Below, piece after piece: positions 1 through 6,224 of a stretch of DNA of 22,224 nt (positions are counted from its first letter, which is position 1; each line of letters begins with the position of its first letter). Where the stretch lies: NCBI GenBank assembly GCA_964650405.1, contig CAZYTO010000058.1, forward strand, positions 1 to 22,224. The letters are read 5' to 3'. The position numbers and the translations under genes were made by a program. Below the pieces are notes generated by a model that had not been told where the DNA came from, did not search any database, and saw only the letters and a program-made list of their open reading frames with translations. This DNA is from CAZYTO01 sp964650405 (lineage in GTDB: Bacteria > Acidobacteriota > Thermoanaerobaculia > Gp7-AA8).

Positions 1-150
1 CATCGCGAGTGACCGACCGTTACATCGCAAGTGACGCCCGGTACATAGCAGGTGACCGTCGGTACATCGCGCGTGACCGACCGTTACATCGCAGGTGACC
101 GCCGGTACATCGCGAGTGACCGACCGTTACATCGCAGGTGACGTCCGGTT
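1..150. repeat. Degenerate 21-22 bp tandem minisatellite
   Basis: Seven consecutive units of 21 or 22 bp are visible, starting at 1, 23, 44, 65, 87, 108 and 130. Each begins with CATCGC or a close variant, has a central GTGAC and ends in CGGTA or CCGTTA. The 22-bp type (1, 65, 108) and the 21-bp type (23, 44, 87, 130) are interleaved. The pattern decays rightward, with recognisable GTGACCTCCCGT-like pieces to about 260. The array runs off the left edge of the window. Reading frames through it give only Arg/Gly/Thr-rich low-complexity peptides, so I treat it as noncoding. Confidence 0.85.
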
Positions 151-260
151 CGTCGCGATTGACGTCAGGGACGCCGCTGGTGCCCCAGGCACGTCGCGCC
201 CGGCCGCCGTTCCCCCGCGTGTAACCTCCCGTATCCCGCGGGTGACCTCCCGTTGCGCAC

Positions 261-470
261 ACCCGCGCCCGCGTAGCCGGGCGCAAGATCCCTAGCCGAC
301 GGGTTTACCCGTGGGAAAAACCGGTCCAGCCCCATTTCCCCCGCCCGCTTCAGCGGGCGGAAGACGACAACAGCGGTTCGTCCACCCCGAGAGAAGAAAA
401 CGATGGACGGGGGACGGTTCACGCGGTTCATTTCCGTAGGGACTTTCGTTCAGGATGGCGAGTTTCTCAT
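261..470. other. Intergenic stretch with a GC-rich hairpin
   Basis: No convincing gene is seen here. An 8-bp perfect stem lies at 341-348 and 353-360 (CCGCCCGC / GCGGGCGG) with a TTCA loop. A smaller palindrome, ACGGGT-TT-ACCCGT, sits at 299-312. The hairpin is about 110 bp beyond the stop of the minus-strand rhodanese gene and could act as a terminator or be a REP-like element. No T-run follows it on either strand, so intrinsic termination is not well supported. Confidence 0.5.
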
Positions 471-983
471 TTACTTCCTTCTTCCGCGCGCTGCTTCGCC
501 GTGAACGACTCTCAATCCCGCGGCGCGCCACTCGACCACGCCGTCTTCCAGCCTTCGCGCGCGTCGCCCTTTGCGGGTCAGCGTGCGAACTGCCTCGACG
601 GCAAGCATGCAGTACGGCCCGCGGCAGTAGGCGACGACCTCACGTCCCTTGGGTAATTCCGGCAGCCGCGAGCCCAGCTCCGCCAACGGAATCGACACCG
701 CACCCGGCAGATGGCCGGCGACGTACTCCTCGCGCGGGCGAACATCGATGAGGATCGCTTCACCTTTACGCATGCGCTGCAGCAGCGTCTCGCGATCGAT
801 CTCCTCGATGTCCGCGGTTTTCTCGACGAGCGCCTGCCGCGCCACGCGCACCTCCGCGAGCTGCTCTTCGCCGACTTCCCTCAGGCGGACGAGAAGATCG
901 CCGACGGCATCGGACGCCAAGCGATCCGTGACGTAGAAACCGTTCTTCTCCGCATCGACGAGACGCGCCCCGATGCGCTCCTC
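471..983 (-). CDS. ArsR-type regulator fused to rhodanese, C-terminal part (partial)
   Basis: Read on the minus strand from the N-gap, the frame opens with IGARLVDAEKNGFYVTDRLA. This is the beta-wing and last helix of an ArsR/SmtB winged-helix domain. A linker helix and a complete rhodanese-like domain follow: ILIDVRPREEY, then AGHLPGAVSIPL, then the active-site loop AYCRGPYCML with the nucleophilic Cys, ending RRLEDGVVEWRAAG. This fusion is a known regulator type in which a DNA-binding domain is coupled to a persulfide-handling rhodanese domain, so it probably senses sulfur species, thiols or metal(loid)s. The TAA stop is at 471-473. The N-terminal half is missing at the gap. A TTG at 920 is not the true start, because family sequence continues upstream of it. 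Confidence 0.85.
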   Translation of the reverse strand, partial: EERIGARLVDAEKNGFYVTDRLASDAVGDLLVRLREVGEEQLAEVRVARQALVEKTADIEEIDRETLLQRMRKGEAILIDVRPREEYVAGHLPGAVSIPLAELGSRLPELPKGREVVAYCRGPYCMLAVEAVRTLTRKGRRARRLEDGVVEWRAAGLRVVHGEAARGRRK

Positions 984-993
984 NNNNNNNNNN
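984..993. other. Assembly gap (10 N)
   Basis: Ten undetermined bases. Both flanks are minus-strand coding but belong to unrelated families: an amidohydrolase upstream and ArsR-rhodanese downstream in the reading direction. The true distance or join is therefore unlikely to be 10 bp. Confidence 0.95.
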
Positions 994-1270
994 CGCCGGG
1001 ATCGCAGATCGTGGTCGTCGCGCTCCTGATCTGTTCGAGCGCGCAGAGCGCGGCTGAGATCTCCGCATCCCCTTCGGTGAGCGCGATCTCGTAGGGCCAG
1101 ATCCGCTCGTGCAGCCAGAACAGGAGACCGACGTCGTCGCCGAGGCCCCGGCCGAGGTGCTGGGACGTGTGGCAGGGGGTTTTGACGAAGGGGGGGATGG
1201 CGATGCGGCCCGGGGCTGCAAGCGCTTTTCCGGGCCGGGCGAGATGGATGTCCAGATCGGGATTACTCAT
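994..1270 (-). pseudogene. Amidohydrolase (chlorohydrolase/deaminase type) fragment behind an ArsR-like start
   Basis: The minus-strand frame from ATG 1270 to the gap has two parts. From about 1190 to 994 it reads HTSQHLGRGLGDDVGLLFWL, then HERIWPYE, then ALCALEQIRSATTTICDPG. This is the segment after the first metal motif of ATZ/TRZ-type amidohydrolases. In that family the motif should be HxH; here it reads PCH, so the first metal ligand is lost. The first 25 residues (LARPGKALAAPGR) do not fit an amidohydrolase N-terminus, which would be about 60 residues long. They resemble the LARIGKALA-P-R start of ArsR-rhodanese proteins. The unit may be the 5' end of the ArsR gene joined to a foreign amidohydrolase piece, by recombination or misassembly. 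The amidohydrolase identity is fairly sure; the ArsR reading of the first part is an inference. Confidence 0.6.
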
Positions 1271-1277
1271 TGCGTCT

Positions 1278-1306
1278 AATTTAGTAATCAATTGAATACT
1301 TGTCAA
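1278..1306 (-). promoter_or_regulatory. Sigma70-like promoter with AT-rich operator-like palindrome
   Basis: On the minus strand a perfect TTGACA (1306-1301) is followed by a 17-bp spacer and TAAATT (1283-1278, four of six consensus bases). The ATG lies 7 nt further on at 1270, which implies a leaderless or nearly leaderless transcript. The AT-rich stretch 1278-1293 is an imperfect inverted repeat (AATT...AATT) inside an otherwise GC-rich sequence, as expected for an ArsR-family operator. The operator role is an inference. Confidence 0.55.
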
Positions 1307-1335
1307 GCGCCGCGATCGGACTTACATTGCCGGCG

Positions 1336-2193
1336 ATGCGATCGCAGCAGCTCGTGACCGCCGGCGTCATCGCCGGCGTGTTCGTCCTCATGCTCATCTT
1401 CGAGCGCCTCCGGCCTTTACGCCGGCCGATCGAGCCGAAGCTGCGCCGGATCGCGCGGAATCTGACGACGGGTGGCGCCGCCTACGCGTTGATCACGTTG
1501 CTCGGTGCGCCTCTCCTCGTGCCGCTGGCGAAGTGGGTCGCCACGCGGCACATCGGTCTGCTGAACGTAACCGGGATCTCCGGCGCTTTGAACGTGATCG
1601 TCGCGGTCGTCTTACTCGACTATACGCTTTGGATCTGGCACTTCGCGAACCATCGCGTGAGCTTCCTCTGGCGCTTCCACCTGGTGCATCACGTCGACCG
1701 CGATCTCGACACCTCGACGGCGCTGCGTTTTCACTTCGGCGAACACGCGCTGTCCATCGTCTACCGCGCCGCGCAGATCACGCTCATCGGCGCGTCGGCC
1801 GAGGCGCTGTGGGTGTGGCAAGTGATCCTCTTCGCGTCGATCCTCTTCCACCACGCGAACGTGCGACTTCCGGCCGCAGTCGAACGTTGGCTCGTTCGCA
1901 TCATCGTCACACCTCGCATGCACACCATCCATCATTCGACCCAATTCAGCGAAACCGATAGCAACTGGTCCAGCCTTCTCTCCGTTTGGGACTATCTCCA
2001 CCGCACGATTCTTCTCTCCGTTCCTCAAGAGGACATCACGGTCGGCGTGCCCGCGTATCGAGACGCGCGCGACGTGACCATCGGACGCATTCTCCTCATG
2101 CCGTTCCGGCCGCAGCGCCGCGACTGGCATCGCGCCGACGGCGCACTGCAAACGCGCGATCACGCCGCTTCACCCGTGATGCTTGCACCATGA
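1336..2193 (+). CDS. Sterol desaturase / fatty acid hydroxylase superfamily membrane protein
   Basis: A 286-residue integral membrane protein with hydrophobic segments near residues 6-22, 48-66 and 82-100 and the histidine clusters of the di-iron membrane hydroxylases. These are H102xxxH106 (WHFANH), H115xxHH (HLVHH), an HH pair near 172 (FHHANV) and H196xxHH (HTIHH). Such enzymes use a di-iron centre and O2 to hydroxylate or desaturate lipid-like substrates; the substrate cannot be told. I chose ATG 1336 because it leads directly into the first membrane segment; a TTG at 1300 would add 12 polar residues and overlap the divergent promoter. The stop overlaps the next gene's start (ATGA at 2190-2193), so translation is probably coupled to the methyltransferase. 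It is the first gene of the putative selenoprotein operon. Confidence 0.85.
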   Translation: MRSQQLVTAGVIAGVFVLMLIFERLRPLRRPIEPKLRRIARNLTTGGAAYALITLLGAPLLVPLAKWVATRHIGLLNVTGISGALNVIVAVVLLDYTLWIWHFANHRVSFLWRFHLVHHVDRDLDTSTALRFHFGEHALSIVYRAAQITLIGASAEALWVWQVILFASILFHHANVRLPAAVERWLVRIIVTPRMHTIHHSTQFSETDSNWSSLLSVWDYLHRTILLSVPQEDITVGVPAYRDARDVTIGRILLMPFRPQRRDWHRADGALQTRDHAASPVMLAP

Positions 2194-3026
2194 CCGACCC
2201 ATCGGCGCCGGCACCATCGCTGTTTCTCGAAACGCTTCGCTGCGAGATCAAGCGCGAGTACGCAGAAGTCGCGACGAACCCGACCAAAGGATTCCACTTC
2301 CACACCGGTCGCACGCTCGCCGCGCTCCTCGGCTACAACGACGAGATGCTGGAGGGCATCCCCGAGGAATCAGTCTCGCGTCTCGCCGGCACGGGCAATC
2401 CGTTCGCGCTCGGCGTACTCAATCCCGGCGAAACGGTCGTCGAGCTCGGATGCGGTGCGGGCATGGACACGCTCATCGCCGCGCGTATGGTTGGAACGAG
2501 CGGCCGCGTCCTGTCGATCGACATGACCCCGGAGATGCTCGACCAGGCGCGCCAGGCAGCGTCGCAGATGGGCGCAACGAACACCGACTTCCATCTCGGC
2601 TACATCGAGAACATTCCGCTTCCCGACGCATCTGCAGACGTCATCATCTCCAACGGCGTGATCAACCTTGCGCCGGACAAGAAGAGGGCGTTTCAGGAGA
2701 TGCACCGCGTGCTCAAGCCAGAGGGCCGCCTGCAGATCGGCGACATCATCGTGCAGAAGGCGGTGCCGGAGTCGGCGAAACGCAACATCGATTTATGGGC
2801 CGGCTGAATCGCCGGCGCTCTGCTGGAAGCAGAGCTAATCGCGATGCTCGCGGAATGCGGTTTCGATGAGATCGAGGTTCCGTGGAAGGCGGATGTGTTC
2901 CGCGGCGCGCCGCAGGACAAGAACTCGGCGTCATTCGGAACGCTCGGCGTGAACTTCCGGGCGAGGAAGACGGCGGCGACTCAACGTCAACCCGAGGCAA
3001 CTCAAGTCGAGGCACAAGCGGTCTGA
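2190..3026 (+). CDS. SAM-dependent methyltransferase, predicted selenoprotein (UGA = Sec206)
   Basis: Class I SAM methyltransferase of the arsenite-methyltransferase-like group, 278 residues if the TGA at 2805-2807 is read through. Motif I VVELGCGAGMD lies near residues 83-93, the acidic SIDMTPEML near 109-117, and VIISNGVINLAPDK near 151-164. The reading frame then meets TGA at codon 206 (DLWAG-U-IAGALLEAEL). The downstream codons stay in frame and remain family-like (MLAECGF, NSASFGTLGVNFRARK) to a TGA at 3024-3026. In ArsM-like enzymes this G-C-x-A-G-A position is a conserved, substrate-binding Cys, so Sec in place of Cys is chemically sensible. A SECIS-like hairpin starts 9 nt after the TGA. 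Other genes here end in TGA, so the code is not reassigned. No clear Shine-Dalgarno is seen; the start overlaps the upstream stop. The alternative is a pseudogene with one TGC-to-TGA change, which would not explain the hairpin or the second case next door. Confidence 0.8.
2817..2835 (+). promoter_or_regulatory. Putative bacterial SECIS element of the methyltransferase
   Basis: A perfect 7-bp stem with a 5-nt loop: GCTCTGC-TGGAA-GCAGAGC. The stem base starts 9 nt after the TGA (2805-2807) and the apical loop starts 16 nt after it, with G at loop positions 2 and 3. Published bacterial SECIS rules (short upper stem, small loop with a G among its first two bases, about 16-37 nt from UGA to loop) are met. 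Its role would be to recruit SelB with Sec-tRNA to the UGA. Confidence 0.75.
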
Positions 3027-3076
3027 CGTAACCCGTTGGACTTTCACGGCGTCCCAAATCGGAAGACAATCGCATC

Positions 3077-4195
3077 ATGCGAAACCGATCTCTCGCCGTG
3101 ATTGCGGTTCTTCTGCTCGCGCAATTTGCAACGGTGCGAGCAGAGGAACCCGCCGCCGCCCCGAAGCCGTGGGAACCGCTGTGGCGGTTTGAGACGCACG
3201 GGTGAGTGTTCATCTCGCCGACGGTCGTTGGCGATGCGGTGATCGTCGGTTCCTGCGCCGGCACTGCCTACGCGCTGGACCGCAAGACGGGGAAACCGAT
3301 CTGGTCCTACGACACGAGAGCGGACGGTTCGGCGGCACAGTTCCACGGCGAACCGCTCCTTCTCAGCGGTCGCGTGGTCGTTCCGACCGACGCCGACCCC
3401 AAAGGCCACATCTACGCCTTCGACTCCGCAACCGGCGATCTGCTGTGGAAGCTTGCGTTCAATCAGGGTGTCGCCACGACACCACTGCTGATCGACGGAC
3501 GAATCGTCGCTGTTTCCGCCGAAGGGGATGTCGTCGCGATCGGTCCGGCGAAGGGAGAGGTCGCGTGGCATCAGATGCCGGCCGGCGCGCTCAAACCACA
3601 ACCGTACATTTCCTCGCCGACGTACGCCGGAAAGCGCGTCTTCATCGCCGACAACACGGGCAAGCTTTTCGCGCTGAACGCGGCGACCGGCGAAACGATC
3701 TGGCAGAAGACCCTTCCCGCCCGAACGACCACGGCTCTCGTCGTGAACGGCGACACACTGCTCTTGGCCACGCTGGACGGCTATCTGAACTGGATCGCCA
3801 CCAATTCGGGCGACGTGAAGAAACGCGTTCGCTTCGACGAGGGGCGGCCGTATGGCACACCGATCCTCGCGCCACCGCTGCTCTACGTTCTCGCCGCGGG
3901 CGCGAAGGGAACGCTCCTCGCGCTCGACCCTGAAAGCGGCGCGATCAAGTGGAAGCGCGAAACGCCGAAAGAATGGACGACGTATCGCCCGCTCGTGACC
4001 GGCTCGATTGTTATCGTGGGAAGTGAAGAGAAAGATCTTTGCGCGTTCGATGGCACGAGCGGCGAGATGCGGTGGTGTCGTTCGGTCGGGCAAATCCCGC
4101 GCGGCCTGGGCGTGTCGAGCGACGGAATCCTCTACGCCGGCTCGCTCTCCGGGGTCGTGCAAGCGTTCCCGCTCGAAAACATGAAGCAGCCGTAG
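3077..4195 (+). CDS. Secreted PQQ-like beta-propeller protein, predicted selenoprotein (UGA = Sec43)
   Basis: With TGA 3203-3205 read through, this is a 372-residue exported protein. Residues 1-22 form a signal peptide (MRNRS, hydrophobic AVIAVLLLAQFA, cleavage near VRA/EE). A PQQ-like (WD/YVTN-type) propeller follows, with repeated blades such as GTAYALDRKTGKPIWSYD, HIYAFDSATGDLLWK, LFALNAATGETIWQK, LLALDPESGAIKWKR and LCAFDGTSGEMRW. The UGA is codon 43, in the first blade: LWRFETHG-U-VFISPTVVGD. C60 (VGSCAG) follows 17 residues later and could pair with Sec as a selenenylsulfide. Signal peptide and propeller are in the same frame on either side of the TGA, and an initiation at GTG 3206 would lose the export signal and half of blade one. 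A SECIS-like hairpin begins 9 nt after the TGA. It starts 50 bp after the Sec-methyltransferase. Its function is unknown: perhaps a periplasmic redox or metal(loid)/selenium-binding partner. I know of no described Sec-containing propeller of this kind. Confidence 0.8.
3215..3234 (+). promoter_or_regulatory. Putative bacterial SECIS element of the beta-propeller gene
   Basis: An 8-bp stem (TCGCCGAC with GTTGGCGA, one G-U pair) closes a GGTC tetraloop at 3223-3226. The stem base is 9 nt after the TGA (3203-3205) and the loop is 17 nt after it. A GGU-type loop is typical of bacterial SECIS elements, including E. coli formate dehydrogenase mRNAs. Geometry is almost identical to the hairpin in the upstream gene, although the primary sequences differ. 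Confidence 0.75.
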
Positions 4196-4198
4196 CAG

Positions 4199-4684
4199 CT
4201 ATGGCGTCGCGAGCGTCTTGTCGAGCATCGCTTGCCACTCTCGGCTATCGCGCCGGAGCGCTTGAATCTCATTCGCGGTGGAAACGCGCTCCTGCTCGAT
4301 CGCTGAAAGCCGCTCCTGAATCGCCGTCATCCGACTCTTCGCGTACGACAACTGCGCCCGCTGCGGGTCCGACTCCGCCATCGGCTCGAGGCGCTTCACC
4401 GCGGACTCGATATCGGTGTTCTCAGCGCGAAGCGTGCGGCTCTCCTCGTCGAGCTTCTTCAGCGTCGCTTCCGCTGTTGTGATCTGCGTCGCCGCGAACA
4501 TGACACGGCGCAGCAGCACGTCCGCTTTCTGGATATCGGTTTGATGCTTCAGCGCCGTCTCGATCCTCTTTAATGTGTCCGAGATCTCGCCAAGCTCGCC
4601 TCGCTGCGCGGGCGGAACGTTGGATTGAGCGCTAAGCGAGAAGGTGATCACGATCGACAATGAGAGCGTCAGCAACTTCTTCAT
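4199..4684 (-). CDS. Exported coiled-coil protein of unknown function
   Basis: 161 residues starting at ATG 4684, where AGAGGAGC gives a good Shine-Dalgarno 6-10 nt upstream. MKKLL plus a hydrophobic run to SLSAQS is a signal peptide. The rest is almost entirely helical and charged with heptad-like spacing (LKKLDEESRTLRAENTDIES, SAIEQERVSTANEIQALRRD), i.e. a long coiled coil. It may be a periplasmic or envelope structural protein. It converges tail to tail with the beta-propeller gene, with only 3 bp between stops and no visible terminator, so it is not part of that operon. I do not recognise a family. Confidence 0.75.
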   Translation of the reverse strand: MKKLLTLSLSIVITFSLSAQSNVPPAQRGELGEISDTLKRIETALKHQTDIQKADVLLRRVMFAATQITTAEATLKKLDEESRTLRAENTDIESAVKRLEPMAESDPQRAQLSYAKSRMTAIQERLSAIEQERVSTANEIQALRRDSREWQAMLDKTLATP

Positions 4685-4969
4685 CTCGTGCTCCTCTGTC
4701 GAAGTGTAAACCCTCCGGACATCACTCTCCCGGCACGTATGCGATCGCGTCAACTCTTCATCAACTCTTCCTACGATGCTTCCGCGGCTGGCGAGGAGCC
4801 ATCTCGTGGCTGTCCGCGGACGACCGCCTTTCGCATCGAAACCTTCGATCGCAAGGAAGTTATCGTTGATTCAGGTAGTCGCCCAGGCGAAGGCGTTGTC
4901 CGTTGGCCCTCTGGCGACATAGGCCAACCGGCACATGCGCGTCGCCACCGGCCGGTCCAGATTCATGGC

Positions 4970-5734
4970 ATGAAGATACTGGTGCTGGTTCTCACGTTCC
5001 TACTCGCCTCATCCACACCCATCGCCGCACAGGCCCCGGCCGACGCCAACGCGGAGCTGTTCAAGGCCGTCCGCGACCGGGATGCGGCGAAAGTGCAGTC
5101 GATGCTCGAGGCCGATCCTTCCCTGGCCGATGCGACCACGAGCAAGGGGCGTCCCCTCGTCACCGTTGCGCTCTTCACGCTGGTCAACAACGAGGCGTTC
5201 ATTCCGGCGGCGAAGAATCAGGTGCTGCAAGTGATCCTGGCGCGCCACCCGAAGCTCGATCTCTGGCACACCGCCGCGCTCGGGACTCCGGCGGAGCTCT
5301 CGAAGATCCTGAGGCCTGATCAGATCAACGCGCTGAACGACTTCGGCTGGGCGCCGTTGCACATGGCGGCGTTCGGCGGAAACGCAGCGAACGTCAAGCT
5401 GCTCCTCGACCGCGGCGCCGACATGAGGCTCCGGGCAAAGACGAAGTTCCGCAACGCGGCGCTCCTCGTGGCCATGCTCACCTCGGACTACGAGACGGTG
5501 AAGCTCCTGCTCGACCGCGGCGCCGACGTCCTGGAGCGGCAGGGCGAAGGCGATACGGCCCTCCACGAAGCGGCGGCCAGCGGCAACCTGGAGATGGTGA
5601 AACTGCTCGTCGAGCGCGAGTCGGATCTCGAAGCGCGCGACGACGAGGGCAAGTCGCCGCTCGACTACGCGGTCGAGAGAAAACATGACGAGGTGGCCGC
5701 CTACCTCCGGTCGAAAGGAGCGAAAACGAAGTGA
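4970..5734 (+). CDS. Exported ankyrin-repeat protein
   Basis: 254 residues from ATG 4970, chosen because MKILVLVLTFLLASSTPIAAQA is a clear signal peptide; an upstream extension of the frame to 4688 has no family character. After a first helical pair (ELFKAVRDRDAAKVQSMLEA) come ankyrin repeats: GWAPLHMAAFGGNAANVKLL, then LLDRGADMRLRAK, ETVKLLLDRGADV, GDTALHEAAASGNLEMVKLL and GKSPLDYAVERKHDEVAAYL. Ankyrin repeats bind protein partners, and the signal peptide places it in the periplasm or outside. The 285 bp upstream hold no gene and no clear promoter that I can see. Confidence 0.88.
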   Translation: MKILVLVLTFLLASSTPIAAQAPADANAELFKAVRDRDAAKVQSMLEADPSLADATTSKGRPLVTVALFTLVNNEAFIPAAKNQVLQVILARHPKLDLWHTAALGTPAELSKILRPDQINALNDFGWAPLHMAAFGGNAANVKLLLDRGADMRLRAKTKFRNAALLVAMLTSDYETVKLLLDRGADVLERQGEGDTALHEAAASGNLEMVKLLVERESDLEARDDEGKSPLDYAVERKHDEVAAYLRSKGAKTK

Positions 5735-5811
5735 CAAAGGGCGGCGTCCCTCTGCATCGCGCGTGAGCAGCGGCTCACGCGGGGCACGCGGAGGACGCGG
5801 AGAGGGAGCCT

Positions 5812-6168
5812 CCTCTGACGACCGGCATCATCTGGGCCACCTGGCACCTGCCGGTGATTCTGCTCGGCAACTACCACAACAACTCTCAGACGGCACTGCC
5901 CCGCTGGGGGCAGGTGGCGATGTTCTTCATCTGCGTGGTGTCCGCCGCCGTGATCATGGCCTACCTGCGGCTGAAGTCCGGCAGCCTCTGGACCGGGGCG
6001 GTGTTCCACGCCAGTCACAACATGTTCATCCAAACCGTCTTCAACCCGCTGACCATCCAGTACCGCGACACGGCGAAGTACACCGACGAGCTGGGCCTGG
6101 TGCTGCCGCTCACCATGGTCCCCCTGGCGATCTACTTCTTCGTGAGGGGACGACGCGAATTCGGCTGA
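5812..6168 (+). pseudogene. CPBP (CAAX protease/Abi) family membrane protease, 3' remnant
   Basis: The frame from about 5812 to TGA 6168 reads LTTGIIWATWHLPVILLGNY, then membrane segments (VAMFFICVVSAAVIMAYL), then SGSLWTGAVFHASHNMF. WHLP and FHASHN are the second and third conserved motifs of CPBP intramembrane metalloproteases. The first motif (EExxxR) and about 150-180 N-terminal residues are absent. Instead the upstream 5760-5811 is a short-period GC-rich stretch (CACGCGG repeats) with no family sequence. The remaining part starts in the middle of the domain, so it is best read as a broken gene. A second tiny copy of the LGNYHNN region lies at 7161-7208. Confidence 0.75.
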
Positions 6169-6224
6169 GCGATGTCTTGTGTGACAAAGCGATACACTCC
6201 GTCACGCACTCTTCCGCAAGGCCG

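Noticed and set aside
1..260. CRISPR array
   Set aside because: Units are directly adjacent without unique spacers, and all copies are degenerate; this is a minisatellite.
455..1094. Plus-strand frames opposite the rhodanese and amidohydrolase pieces
   Set aside because: No motifs, and they cross the N-gap; the minus-strand frames carry clear family sequence.
2805..3205. Genetic code reassignment (UGA as Trp or Gly) to explain the two in-frame TGAs
   Set aside because: TGA is the normal stop of many clear genes here (2191-2193, 5732-5734, 7095-7097, 13276-13278), so only these two sites behave differently.
3206..4195. A separate beta-propeller gene starting at GTG 3206
   Set aside because: That start lies directly after the TGA, has no ribosome-binding site, loses the signal peptide and splits the first blade; the upstream 42 codons are clearly part of the same protein.
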